Source: Serilophus lunatus
Taxonomy: Eukaryota > Chordata > Aves > Passeriformes > Eurylaimidae
Direction of reading: 5' to 3'
Length of the DNA stretch: 64,000 bases
Assembly: GCA_013399895.1 (NCBI GenBank)
Contig: VXBA01000164.1
Coordinates: forward strand, 310,001 to 374,000
This document shows, one piece after another, positions 38,157 through 52,626 of the stretch. Both the position numbers and the translations under genes were made by a program. The first letter of the stretch is position 1; the number at the start of each line of letters is the position of its first letter. Under the pieces are notes generated by a model. It ran no database searches and was not told the origin of the DNA. It saw nothing but the letters and a program-made list of their open reading frames with translations.

Positions 38157-41100
38157 GAGTCACCCATTACATTTTCAGAAACACACACTTCCCACAAAGA
38201 CACATGGAACAGAAATATTACCCATAGCTTCATTTTATGCTGTGCTGAGAGAGGAGAAAATGAAAAGAGGTATGTGTTTTAAACCCATTAAGGCATTTTG
38301 TCGTGTTCCAAGTGAAAATTATTCTCTAATGATGCAATATAACGTATCTTAAATTGGATTATAATATACACTCTCCTTTACAGTATATGGTTAAATATAA
38401 GTTGCCTTTCTGGAAGGCGCCATGTGATTTCACTGCAGTTACATAGTTTAGAATAAAATAAATAATCATTCAAGTTGTGATGAGTTTCTTCATGTATGTC
38501 TTTTGAAAGAATAGTTTTGATTCATTTCTTTTTGCTGTGCACTCCATCATAGGAGTGTAAATAACAGTTCATTCACTTCCCTTGTTCCCCTTCACTCCCT
38601 CCCACCTTGTTGTTTTCTTCACGTGTCTCACGGGCCAGATGTGAATCTCATAGCTGCAACCTATTTAACTTTTTCATCAGCTTCCCTGTTCCGTGCCATT
38701 TACCTTCCAACTGCACATTTTTATTTCTTTTGCTTTTACATTAAATAACTATTCTGCAATTAATGATATTGGTAGCTCTTAGCCCCCTTTCTTTTTTTTG
38801 TGTCTGTTCTTCTTGCGTCTTTTTTAGAAAACGTAACTGCTATCTTTTTAACTTCCGGGTTAGATCAGCAGAGTACAGGAGTGCAGTTCATGAAAGCTGT
38901 TATATTGATGCTGATGCATTGATTGCCTGACATGGGATACCACAGAGTAGCAAAGGTTCATTATTTCATTTGTATTTGACATATGACCTTGAAAAACGTA
39001 AATGTTATATCTATGGCAATTTGAAGGTTTGTCCTGTTATTTAATATGCACAGTCCCCTTTCTCTTCCTTTTTTCCTTTTTGTTTTTACCATAAATTTTC
39101 CACACTCAAGGAAAAAAAGTCAGATACAAGTTATTTGAATTTAATTACAACTGAAAGGTGATACCCCAAAGTCTTGTGGAAATCTTATAAGCCAAGAGAA
39201 GATATCTGTGGAAAAAACACTCAAGTTCTGTTAGGAAAAACGAAACAAAAAACCCATTGCCACTACCACCACCAACAAAACCAACAAAAAACACCCCACA
39301 ATGAACTAGAATTTTCAAAACTGCCTAAGGATGTTGAACAGCTTAATTTGTGTGTCCACCTGAAGGTCTTCTCAAAGGGTCTGACACCGAGCTAGTGTGG
39401 ATTTCTATCACTCTATACGCAGACCCCTTGCAGATGTCTGTCTGAGAAGCACTGAAAATGTAGTACCCAAAATAATTAGTCACTTCTGAAATTTTTGGCC
39501 TTAGGCAAATGCTTCAGAAACAACTCTCTCCATCAATATTTGCTGAGCAGATCTGTGTTCAGAAGGGTGTTAGTGAGAAGCAAACATGGTATGTGACTTT
39601 GCATGTGTATCTGAATTAAAGTGTTTGGTGGCCTTTTGAAGCTCTTTAGGAGTCATTGTATGAGAAAGCAGTTGCAGTGATAACAGCTACCAGGCAATAG
39701 GAGCAATAAACAGATTGTGAGCCGCCCATTGGCTGCAGGATGCTTCCATGAACCATTTGCAGATTAATGTTTATTGACAAGTAAATCTGCAAAGCTTTGA
39801 GTCTTTCAGTGAATTATTTTCAAACAAAAGAAGCAGCTAAATATGTCCAACTATTTGGAAGAAATTTAACACTGTTAGTTGCTTAGTTGAGCATAAATTT
39901 CAAGTATGAGAATGTATGACTGCCTTACACTGGTTTTATTATGAATTTGTTGTCTTTCTGAGGATCTGTAGAGAAAGCATAACGTTTTTGCTACGTTCAT
40001 CCTAAAGGTAGGTAAGTCAGCTTAATCAGAGAACTGTGGAGAGTTGTAGCAGAAAAATCATTATGTATATCCAAAATGATGAGACGTAAAATACCTTCAA
40101 GTGTCATAAACCACAGAATAGTTTCAAAAAATTGTATAGATGTGAACCCAGAGTTGTTTCCTTTTCCTGACAGAATAATAAGGAATGAAATATAGAAAAA
40201 GTAGATAACAATCCTCAGATTGTTTTGATGGAGGCCTGCCCATGTTGTAAAGTGGGCATTAGAAGAAAAAGCAGCCACACTTTGTTTCCCACTCCTTGTA
40301 GTACATGAACTCTGCCATGAAGGAGCTGTAGCCCTGGCTGTGTACCTTACTCATTTTCTATTATCATGCTCATCTGTCACCTGTGAATCTCCTTTTCTAG
40401 GTTGAATCAGACCTGATGTCACATCAGTTGATACACATGTCCCTAATCCTTTCTCTTTTTTACAGATATTTAGGATTTTAACACTGTTGCTTCCGCATCC
40501 TTGGAAAATACTTCAGTTGATTTTAACAGATGGCCATAAAGGGCTTCATGAAGAGAACATGCCAGATTAGGAATAAATTCTAAAGAACAGTAGCCAAAAG
40601 TAAAGTAATTATTGTTGACTGAGTGGAAGCAATCTAGACATTTTACATATGACCTTGTTGTAAAGAATTAAATAGAACAGGGCTAAGGAAGTGCATGTGT
40701 GTCTCATTGACTGATTTAATTCTGCCAAACTCTTACTTTTTGAAAGGACTCTGAGATGTTAGTGAGTGATACTTTAGTTTCATTAGCTAGACACTTTGAA
40801 CACTAGATAAAGTTGGTTTATTTATTGCTTAAACTATATTAATATTCAGATACCTTGATATTTTCCTCTGTTACAACAATGTGTTTTTCATTTTTATTTG
40901 CTATTTCAAATAAACAATTTCAGTACGGTGGAATTAAACGCGTACTTATTATTTATTACACAGACTAGGAGTTATATGCTGTGTTTTGCTGTTGTTGCTG
41001 TAGAAACATCTCCATAAGCATGGGAAATATCCTGAAGACATTATTAAGATCCAGTCAGAAAATGGTGTTTTATTCTTTGGGAAATTCTGATTCATCATGA

Positions 41101-44100
41101 AAAAAAATCTTGGTCAACAGCCTTATATTTGTTTAATAGAACTAACATCTTATGGAAAAAATAGGATCCCCTCTCAAAACAATCAAAATATAACAATTTT
41201 ACTGTTCCTGTAATATCTTTATTCAGTGGTTCTCATTTTTTTCCTTTATAAACTGTGATCACCCTGTGAAATAGTACATGTCTTTTTGTGGTTTTTTTCC
41301 TCATCCTTCTCATATCTATTTGTGCAGTTTGTTTGTTTATTTTTTATAAGGATTCCTTGACTTTGTGTTTCTGACTGCCTTTATTTCACTCTGTATCTAC
41401 CACCTACAAGCATTATTACAACCGTCTCTGAGTCAGTAACGCATAAATCTGTCTGTTCTCCATGCCCCAGTTATCCCTTTTTTGTTAGTTTCTTCCCAAA
41501 GTTGTTACTCCTGCTCACAGGCACACAGGAACATCCTTTCCTACTACAGCCACTGGAAAATATCAAGCTGTTTTCCATTTTGTATGTTTGGTTTTGAGCT
41601 GAGCCTGTCTACAGACTAATCTAGTCCAACCTTATAGCCATGTTGTAAACATTGCTTCTGTAGAACATCTTCAAGGTACATCTTTTCTCGTCCATTGCAA
41701 ATGGGCACAGTCTGTACTCTTGTCCAGACCATTACATGTTAATTACTGTAAAATATTTTCCCTTCAATACTGGCAGCTGCTGGCTTGGCCCTCCCATGTC
41801 CTGTTAGAGTCCTGCTGCAAAGATAAAGAATATCTCAAGGTGTAGAGAAAGCACTCACACATACATACCTTTGCTTACTATAGAAGTAGTATGTTATCTG
41901 AAAATTCAGTTAAAGAAATAAAAAAAACAAAACCCAGCCCTGAATCAAAATAGAGACCCCACTGTTTCTGGAACATAATGCTTTGCTGTGGTTAAACATG
42001 TCAGTTGAGAAGCAGATTTCCACAGGGCACATGGAGACAGCACATGTTCATTCTCACCCAACGATAACCCTGAGCTGAAATGTGCTATAAAAAAGAGCCT
42101 GGGGCAGCCTTCCTATCGAAGAACCTTTCCATAGCAGAGAGAACACTTCAATTCTCCTCCTTGGAAGATTCTGTGCTCCTGTATGAGAAATCAGAGTGGA
42201 GCAGGTATTATGTGAACACAAAGTCATTGATTCTTCCTGTCCGGACTCGAGAAATGAAGTCTTGAACCCCCCTTGTACAGCCCATGGGAATTAGCACAAA
42301 GGTGCTGGAGGGCTCTGTGGGGGACAATGCTCTCTTATACTGCCTCCATAGCACAAGCAATGACTGTACACTTTAAATGCCTTTAGACATTTACATATTC
42401 AGAGTGTTGAATTATGATTTATTAAATTTATATGTGAGGCAAAATAAAGAACAACACAAAAAAAGCTAAGGAGAAGGGAAGGGCTGTTGTCTGCCGAGAG
42501 TGTTTTCATAAAAGCTGCCCTCATTATTGCTTACTGTAGGGGTAGATAAAGTATTTTGTAAGATATATTTTGGGGAGATGAAGGCTTATGTTTGCTTAGG
42601 GCAATTTTCCCACATGAGAGGGAGTAATCCATCCCAAGAACACGTTGTGTATGCTTTTTTTCTCCTCCTGCATTCCAGAGAAGCTCTCCCTGCTATGAGA
42701 AGAAGATAAGTCCTTGCAGGCATGTTCAAAGGCCCCTATAGTCAGTGGGCCGGGGATGATAAAAGCCCTGAGAAGAGCAGAGGACGTGTCTTTCACCAGG
42801 CCTAGTGTTTTTAACACTGTTAGGTTTAATGTTCTTTAGTTTTAGTGTTCTTACCTTTGGAAACAAGTTTTCCTAAATCCTTCCACTCCTGGCATTTTTC
42901 GGGGTACCTGCATGTTGTCTTTCATCACACATATAGAGTGAAATAGGCCTTGCACTATGGATGTGTTTAGGCTCAGTTCATAAAACATATGTAACACCCT
43001 GGGACCTGAATCTGCCTGTGTGCTTCTCAGTACTGAGTTTTGTAATCTCGACCCTTAGGTACAGCTGATCTTAACCCAAGCATGATTGTTAAAAACAAGT
43101 ATCTGTCCCTTACCCACAACAATTACTTTAGTCTGCAGTTGAACAAAGTCCAGTACCAGCATAAGAAAGGTCTGGAAATTTCTGGTGATAATGGGGACAG
43201 TAAGGAGTAGCTGGGAACAGAAATTAGAGATGTCCTACAGCAGATCTGTCACAACAGAGAAAATTTCTAGTCTGTTTGCTTTCACAATCTCCCCTTTTAG
43301 CTGTTTCTTGCTCTCTCCTCAGCCCCTAGCTGTAGCCAAGAGGACTGTGTGTTGTCAGCTGGCTGCTCCCTTTGAACCCTAGTGACAGTTCCCTACTGTA
43401 AAACTTGCCTCCTGAGGATCTACTTGCTGTAAATTACCTTACACACTCAGAGTAATCTAAGTTATTTTAGAGATGTCCAGTATAGTTCTGGATCTCAAAG
43501 TCATGGCAATAGTTTGACAGATGAATAATTTCCTTTTTCCTTGGAGCATATGTTCAGCTCTGTGCCTTCCAGTATGCATTCATACTGCTAAGCTGACTGG
43601 GTCCAGCCTGACTTCTGACACCAGACTAGTTTAATTCACATATTATTTGAATTGCAGGCTTTATGTTTAGGATAAACTGCAGAGCTCTCCACAGTAGGAT
43701 ACTCCCCTACTGTCAGCACGTCACTATGTTTCTTAATTCTGACTTATTTACTCTTCAGTGGTAACACTGGATGCATTGTTGCCTAAAACACCAGTTGATA
43801 TACATCTGGGGCTTGGATCTCCCCCATTTCAGTGTAAATACGTTGAACATGATCTGACTTGCACTCTAATAGGGGCTGAAATAGGCTAGAAGCTACTCAG
43901 GGCATGAAAGTTAGGACACAAAGTCCTCTAAAACACCTGCTCTGAACTCAGACTGTGCGGTGCATCCTTAAAGTTTGAGACGAAAATTAGGCTCATTTAA
44001 CATATTTGAATTCCATCACCATCCTTCTTTGTGGAAAAGACACAGTGTATCTGTTTCATCACATGAGTTGAATTTGTAATTTGTAATCCTACACTTACTT

Positions 44101-47100
44101 CTGCTTTTCTCAAACTGTAGAGGCATATAATGCATTGATTTCATATGACAGATCTAATAAATGCACAGTTTGTTGGAATCATATCTATTTATTTCTTTAT
44201 TTAGGCAGTTTAGACTAACTTAAATTAATGTTTACTTCTTTTCTCCTCTCTTGACAGGTAACAGGATGACAGGAGCTTGTGTTCAGGCTATTCATACTGG
44301 AACACTTTCATATCTGTCTTGTTTTTCTCCTCCTTCTTGTGACAAAATGGGTAGCATGAAGAAATGCCAGTGATCCATTATTTGTTTTTTACTAGTAAAT
44401 CCAGTCCAATGCCTGTATGTGGAAATTTTACATGAATAACTGTCCAGCCAGCAATAATTTGTCATTGAGCTGAAATTATGCACAGCTTTCTCATGGTCAG
44501 TTTTTGATTTGAGGAGCTCTTGGGTGTGCCCAAGATCTAGCACATTGTTTCATGTAATTTTTATATAAATTTACTATTTCTAAAATTATTTAGATATTAG
44601 TGTTTATGTTCTTGCTTTCCTCTACCACTGTGCTTGCAGAAATGATTTATGCTGGCAGTTATTTAAGGTGTATCTCCTGGCTCCTGTTGGCCTTGGAAAA
44701 ACAGCAGAAGTTTTATGGGAAAGCTTCACATTTCTGCACAAGTAAATTCTGTATAACCAGTGCCCTCAGTCTATGTTCCTTCTTCCTTTCCAGTTTTTAA
44801 AAAGTAATGTTTGAAATGCAGTGTATCTAGCAATCTGTAATTCATAAACTTGATAAAACGTTCAGTTCATCTTGAAGTATCCAAAGTTGTGACGTAAAAA
44901 AGAAAATCTCAGTCTTGTGCCCTGGCATACTTATTCTGTCTATTCCATGTGCTGAGGTTTCTCTGGGTGAAGCTGCTGTGATGGTTCTCTATTAAGGCAA
45001 AACATCAGTCAGAGTCCCAGCACCTTCTCCCTTCTGAATTTGATAATGGTACTTTTTTTCCTCTTTTGTTTAGGAACTAATCATAGGAATCTATGTGATA
45101 GCCTGTGACACCACAGCTGTTTGCAATTCCATATTTATGGAAGTCCTCTGAGAGTCTGGTGAGGGAGCATTTTGAAGCCAAGAAGAAATACACTGTGTGC
45201 ATTTGGTTTGAAATGATGGGGATTTTTATATCTTTTTAAAGCCTCTTTTATTCTTGGAGGAGTGGGGAGAAGAATGGGAAAAATACCTGTATTTTTTGGG
45301 TTAAGTAATATCCCATGAAAAGCACAAAAGTCTTTACATGCTTGGAGAAAAGCTGAAAGTCTCCATTTCTGTATGAACAAGAATGATACACACTTTCATT
45401 AGCATCTATGGTGTCTGAGACACTGGTCTTCAACTGCTCTACCTCACTGCCAAAAGATACTTACAATCACAAACTTGTATCAAATACAATTTCTCAAGTT
45501 GGTTTCTTTAAGGAAAAGAGTAGTTGAAGAAAAGAAAAACAACTGATGTGAGGAGGAAAGTGTTAGAGGAAGTGAAATGCAAATTTCAGGTAACTGAAAG
45601 AAAAATACTAACCTAGTCTATGTCCTGCTTGTAAGTTGATGTTTGGTTTTGTTTTATTCTATTTTGGGGGGGTTTTTTCAGGGTTTTGGTTTTTTAAGGA
45701 TGATCTGTAATGGAAATACATGCCTTTCCTTTCTGCCCTCACTTAAATCTTTCCTGTTTTGGTTAAAAAATAATTCTTAGCATTTATAAACACAAACCCC
45801 TTTTTTATTCCCAAATCCCTCAAAAGTGCAATAAGCACAGCCCTTCAGTTCACAGTGCATGTTTTCCAGGCCTAAGGATATTTATAGTACAGGTGCAGAG
45901 ATGAAGCTGAAGCTCTAAGATGATTCTAGCTGGCTGAAGAAAAAATAAATTACTTTGTAATCTGCATTTTTTCCCCCCAAAAATGGTAGCATCTCTGACG
46001 TAACCTGTTCTGACTCCTACATGCATTCTGACTGAGGAATGGAGATATGTAACCATTTTTAATATTCTATAGGACTGGCAAGTTACCATGAATGAATGCA
46101 TCAGCAAAGGATCTGAAAAAGATCTATAAGCGCTTCTCTGGCACCAAGGGCTTGTACTGCTGAAGAGCAGAAACAGAGAACATTAAGATGAAGAAAATAA
46201 CTCAATTTACATGTTAGGAATGAAATTATAAAGACAGTTCAGGAGCTGAAAGCTGTATTCCAGGAGAAAGATGAATGAATATTTTGTAGTACATTTGTAG
46301 AAGGAGAGTAAGTTAGATTAATTAGACAAAATGTCTGATAACTAGACAGGAAAGCCAGTGCTTGAAAGAGTTTTCTGGCCAACTTCTAACACCTCATGCT
46401 TCCTAAAACATTGATTTTTTTTCAATTTAATCAAATGTGGTACAAGAATTCAGGCTTAAAAATAGGCTAGGTTTTTTTAGATGTGGGTAGTAAAATTAAT
46501 TTTATCATTGGGCCTCCACTGTAACCTGTTGAGAGCCTGTATTTATTTTTTGCTCCAGGAAGGAAATGAGTTCAAATGAAAAAACATATGTCAGTTGTAT
46601 TCATATACAGTAATAAATGCAAGGCAAGATATGTGGAAGAAGTAAGATCTTTTTGAAGAGCAAGTCATAGAGTTGGAAAAAACAGACAAGGCTTCGTGCC
46701 CATGAGCCCTTTTTTTCAGGTCTGAAATAGAAGCAGCTATCTTCAAAGATAAATACATGTGAAGAAGAATTATTTTGAATTTAATTGGATTGTTAATCAG
46801 TTGGGGCATCTTAGACAAAAATGAGTAGCTGAAACTGCAGTTCTTCCTGTGAAAATTCTGAACGTCATTTCTCACGAAATTATGAAATCTCAAATTGGAA
46901 AAATGTAAAGCATGATGAATTTCTGTATTGTTATTTGGAAAGATATGCCTGACTTATGTCACCTGTTTATTTCTCTCCTTTGATCAAGATTAAGGGACCT
47001 TCTAATCTTAATTCGCTCTGGAGACACACCACAAATGCTGAACACAAAAACATATGTTAGTGTAAATGAGCTGTCGAGCTATCAACATATGAATTAATTT

Positions 47101-49924
47101 GACCAATGAGCCCAAGAAAAGCAACGGCTGGGCATTGCCTTTCAAAAGCTAAGAGGCAGAAGAAAAGAAAACATTGCTGAAGGCTTGATCACTATCAGAA
47201 ATTTGGGATTCTCCCTAGTAAAAAGTGAAAATCTTGAGGCTGTCATGGTCTTTGAAAGACTGAAAAGAGGCTGTGAAAAAGTCTAACCTGAAGACTTGTG
47301 ACACAACAGAAGCACCTGCTGGTCTTTACTAATTCATTATTTTGGCATTTTGGTCTAGTATGTGTCTTCTCACAGCATTTGTATGATGTCAATATTGTCC
47401 CCATTTTATGGACAAAATTAAAATGATCAGGATGATTCCCAGACCTCAAAACATTCCACCTCATGATGTCTGAAAATGCAGAAATAACAAAATATCTGTC
47501 CTTATGTTTTTGTAATACAGTATGCCACTTTCCACACATATGGTTTGAATACACGTGTGTTGGATTTTACTGGAATGTTAGAGCGTGTTCCTTGCCCATA
47601 ATGATTGCTCTCTGCTGTCTTTTTTTGCCCATAGCCTCCAAGATATCAGCAACATTTAGGAAAGGCAACATGGCCTTTTCTTCCTTCTGCTACCTTGGAA
47701 TATGTGATCTGCACCAAAGAAATTATGCTAGTATTCCAAAGGCTGTTCTTTTACGTTGCTAACATAACAAGTCATTATTCTGGTTATCAAACAGCCAAAA
47801 TCTTGTAAATTCAAAATTTACAGAGTTCTTTAAAAGGTAAGTGACTTCTGAGTTAAAATACTTTTGCAGTAACACCATTTATACATTCTGTAGTTGAAAA
47901 CCTCTTTTACCTCTTCTAAGACAGACACAGAATTCAACATTTCTAAAGTGTGATTGAGGCAATGCACAGGTAGTTAATTTTGTGGTTTCTTAATATTAAA
48001 GGTTTGTAAATAACTATCTCTAAAATTTTCTATCTTGAGGTGTCAAAAAAACCCCCACAAAAAACCCCAGCAAAATCTAATTATGTTTTCCATCCAGATT
48101 TATGACCTTGATAGCATCTATGGGTAGCTGTCCCTTAAATATCAGGAATGGAAATGAACATATATTAGAAGCAGCAATTTTGCATTAGACGTTTTGTTAT
48201 CATCCAGTGAGTATTCTTGGCTGAAGTATGTTTTCTCTTTGTTTTACAGCTACACAATCCTCACAATCGACAAAGCAAATAAATATCTGAAGATCTCTTT
48301 AGTACAACTCAGTTTATTTGAATAGAATAATTAAAAAGGAATATGTTTGTGTATGGGGCAAAAAGCTGACCGACTCTTACCTCTCTGGCAACATAAACTA
48401 AACTCGGTCAACTGGAGATAACCACTAAGCACTAATAAAACCTCATGCTAATTGAGTTTATTATTGTCTATATAAATTTAAGAGGAGAAAAGTGACACAC
48501 TTTTAAAGTTTTATTTGCCAAAGTTCTAATCAGATCAATATGTACTGTAATTCTGCAAATCATATCAAAATGATTAGCAAAAATACAATATAAACAATAT
48601 GTTAAATGGTGGACAAGTATCAGTAAAGATTATTTTAAAGATGGAAAAATAAAATCAATATTGTATTTGAGATTAACGCTTTGATCAATAGAGGCACAGA
48701 AGTAAATTGGTAGACTTTGATAAAATTGAGGAGGTTTATTGTAATTTTATTGGACCAATGGCTTTACAAGCAGTCACTGTGCATCATGGCAAGAAAAAAT
48801 TCTCTGTGAGGAACTTGTTTTGATTTGACATATTTTCAGAGGGCTATTTTAATTTAATTAATGAAAAATCATAGGTTAATTGCCTTCTGCTTTAATGTGA
48901 GGGTATTATGCATGCAGGCATATTTTATTTATATCTTGACTGTTTGATGTACACAATCAATTCAAAAAGGGATAATGAAGAAGTGTTCCGCCCTGTGTAG
49001 AATAGTAATTAGGGACTCTACTGCAAGTTTTTTATTAATTGTGCAGTTCTGTAAACATGTTTGACATAATGCTGAGAAAAGCATTTGTCAAATTTTGCTA
49101 GTCTTCTCACTTCTTCTTCCTATCCCTTCTACCCTCATCCTTTTTCCCTTTCAGCCAAAATACCTGGTATGCATTAACCATCACTGCCTCAGTGGCTGTT
49201 CGACTTCAAATGACAGCTGTATATCAGTCAACAAGGCATCGAAGAAAAGCTGCCCCTTGAAGAGCCTATGTTATGACGATTATGTATATTGATAATAGAA
49301 ATGTTAAGGTGTGTAGGCTTTGGAAGAACCTATAAAAGGCACAGAGCTATAATAAGGTGTAGTATCTTACAACATCAACTCAGGTAATACTGGGCAGAGA
49401 GAGCAGTCACTGGGGCAGCAGGAATACTAGATCTGAGCTTGAGGCCATGTAGACTCTCTGTACTGATAATATTATGTTTGTCTTGCTGAAGGTAAAATGA
49501 GTGTTGACAAGATAAATTTGGTCACCTAATCTTGAGAAGTATGAACCCTCACTAGAGGGGTTTTTATAACATGTTTTTAGAAGACAGAAGCTAGGGGCAA
49601 AACAATTAAATGGGGGCAAAGAAAACACCTTTCAGGTCTCCAATTCTTTTGAATCACATAGAGAACAAGGATGTTGTTGAATTCATTGCTCCCACTGCAT
49701 GCTGGAAAGTGGGAGGCAGCAGGGTAAAAGAATACTTGAGCTCATGTTTGCTTATGCGTATGGACACTCACCCTCATCTTGGTAGTTGGGAATTGTGAGA
49801 TCAGGAAATAGTCTTTGATCTCAGCAACTCTTCAGTGGTATTCTTCCGACAACGTGCAGTGGAAGGATTACTTCAAATACCAAAGCTGTAGCATAGCTGA
49901 ATACACAGACTGTACTCAGACCTG
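38157..49924. other. Unique noncoding DNA
   Basis: About 11.8 kb with no supported gene. Short A/C-rich and G/T-rich simple tracts occur near 39230-39300, 45660-45700 and 48040-48070. A sequence at 41223-41285 resembles the end of a hAT-Charlie-type transposon (CAGTGGTTCTCA then GTGATCACC). A weak MIR-like string (GTCCCCATTTTATGG) lies near 47397-47411. Blocks at 39650-39790, 46980-47130 and 48430-48990 are AT-rich, homeodomain-site-like and free of simple repeats, so they are candidates for conserved regulatory DNA. Confidence 0.6.
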
Positions 49925-50442
49925 CACTCAGCACTGGCGGATATGCACCACAAATCTTGGGTTCAGTTTCACGCACCTCACTACAAGAAAGATGCTGAGG
50001 TGCAGGAGTGTGTCCAGAGAAGGGCCATGGAGCTGGCAAAGGGTCTGGAGCACAAATCTTAAGAGAAGCAGCTGGAGGAGTTTGGATTGTTTAGCCTGCA
50101 AAAAGGTAGACTCTGTGGGGACCTTATCTTTGTCTACAGCTACCTGGAAGGACATTGTAATGAGGTGGAGGTTGGTTTCTTCTTGCAGGTTACAAGTGAC
50201 AGGACAAGAATAAATGGCCCCAAGTTGGAATTTTGACTGAAAGGGGGTGGTCAGGCATTGGAATAGGCTGCAAAGGGAAGTGGTGGAATCACCATCACTG
50301 GAGGTGTTCAAAGATGCATAGGTGTGGTACTTAGGGATGTGGTTTAGATGTGAACACAATGACACTGGGTTAATATTTGGACTTGATAATCTTAGAGGGC
50401 TTTGTTTCTAACCCTAATGATTCTACAGTTCTATGATTTTTA
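49925..50442 (+). mobile_element. CR1 LINE 3' fragment, plus strand
   Basis: A 5'-truncated CR1. The C-terminal part of ORF2 reads WVQFHAPHYKK (about 49957-49989), ECVQRRAMELAKGLEHKS, a stop, then FGLFSLQKGRLCGDLIFVY (about 50080-50136) and TSDRTRINGPKL. About 50 bases are missing near 50230, because the usual RLDIRKNFFTE block is absent. The frame resumes as VVRHWNRLQREVVESPSLEVF up to about 50312. The tail ends in GATTCTACAGTTCTATGATT, the degenerate 8-bp repeat typical of CR1 3' ends. No intact protein is encoded. Confidence 0.92.
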
Positions 50443-52393
50443 GATCTACGGGGAAATGAGGAATTCTAAAAAAAGCTGTCTTCACTTGGAGCCTTTTCTG
50501 CCTCCCTGATATCTTCACTGTTTGAAGAAGGAATTAATTGACTTCACCTTTGGGAAAGCTTACCATGAAACAGAGATCTTTGTTGGTTTTGTGGTGATTG
50601 TCTTGTGTAGTAACATGATGGCAAAGAGATTTCCATGACTGATTCTATGGTTGTATTTATACACATTCATGTATTCTCCCTTCTATTATTTGCTAGGAAG
50701 GGGAAAGTAAACAATCTTGGGCTATATCTCTTCCACTGCTCAATAGACCCTCACCAGTGGGAACAGGAAGTCAAAGTATTTTATACATATAGAGGACAAG
50801 GATGTTGAGATCACAGGAAACTTGCAAACTGCTGGTTTTTTTCCCAGCAGAAAATATATGCATTGTTTGATTTCTTCATTTTGTTTCAACACAGTATAAT
50901 CAATTCCTCATATGTGGTGAGTTTCTTTTAAGTACTCACATCGCAGAGGAAGATCCCCTAGTTTCATTTGCCTGGAATAATCTTAGTTCTCACAATAAGA
51001 TAATAAGGTCTTGTTAATTCATATTTACTAGGCTATTATACTTGAAAGGTTTCAGATGCCATAAGTAAAGGCTCATCTTGGATTTCTAGCTTACCTTTAT
51101 AAGGAAATATCTAAAGCTTTTTACAGAGTTGAAGTTTGAAAAAGCACTTGAATTAGTGATTCACAGGCAAGACCACTCTTTTGTCCTGTGGATAAACAAA
51201 ATATGACGTGTTAGATAAACATTAATGGTGAGGAACCCTTATAATTTATCAATGTTATATTACCAGCAATGACTATTTGAGAGGGATGTTTCGATAGAGT
51301 ATTGTCATCTGATATTTTCTGACTATAGTTCAATGACATGTCCCAGAAAAGGCCACAAACTGTAACTATGTAACTAAACCAAAACATTAAGGACTACGTC
51401 TCATGCCTTCCTTTAGATGAAAATAGCCAAAAGTTCATCTCTATACATAGAAAATAAAGTTGCTGAAGAGCATTTCCCTGTATTTCTAGCTCTTCAATTA
51501 GAATAATGGGTTTTCTTAAAACTGCTGTCACATAAATTAAAGGAGACTGCGTATTCACTGAACAATTGTTTCAATAATGTACATTTGAATTTCTTGGAAT
51601 TCTGACTGTGTACAGTTTATGTGATTCTTGCAACTGATCCCTATTGGCCTGAATTCTACTGATGTTAATATGAATTTATCAGCCATCTCCTACTAGGCCT
51701 GATAATTTTCTTTAACAGCCTGGCCAAGCCTGTAAAATTTTAATTATCCATTTTGCCATCAGTAAAATTTTCAATTTTTCAAGTGAAGTCCCTTAGTGGA
51801 CACAAAGAAAGATCATTGTTCAGTATGAAAAGGTGATCCCCAAAGGATTTTGGTTATTAACTACTTGGATATAAAATCATTTAACCTAAAATAATATTAA
51901 ATTATTTCTCTATCAAATGCTATAACTTTTGGCTGAATTATAGCATTTATTTTTTGAAGTATTTATTAGCTTGGTTTAGATAAGTGATGGAGGGACATAT
52001 TTACTTCCTTTGTTGCTGTGAAGCACCATGTTGATTGTCCTGACCCCAAAGTCCTTTTCTTAACTTTCATAATCACCATCTATAACCCTGATTCTTAGAT
52101 TCAGTTTCATTAAAAACCATGTAGGTAAAATAAGTCAGTTTTCTCTTTGGAAGTGATCTGTCCTTTTTGACTACCCCATAGATTTTTATATCATTGGCAA
52201 AATCTTCCTCCAAGATTATTCCAAGATTTTCCTCATGACTGTTGAATATAACACTGAACTAAGAAAAGATTACTGCTTGGAAATATCCCAAGAAGATCAT
52301 GCTTTATTATTTAAAGATTTATAGATTTACCACTTTTTAATCCATTTAATCTGTTCTAGATGAAGCTGATAAAAATTTCGGAACATAAAATGT
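50443..52393. other. Unique noncoding DNA between two CR1 copies
   Basis: AT-rich single-copy sequence with no gene or recognised repeat. The two flanking CR1 copies point toward each other with their 3' ends facing inward. Confidence 0.65.
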
Positions 52394-52626
52394 TCACAGA
52401 ATCACAGAATCAATTATGTTGGAAAACACTTCTAATGTCATTGAGCCCAACCTTTGACCAGATACCACCATGTTAGCTAAACCATGCCACTGAGTGCCAC
52501 ATCCAGTCTCTTCTTAAGTACCTCCAGGGATGGTGACTACATCACCTCCTTGGACAGTCCATTCCAATGCCAATCACTCTCTCTGTAAAGAACTTCCTTC
52601 TGATGTCTAACCTCCCCATGTGCAGC

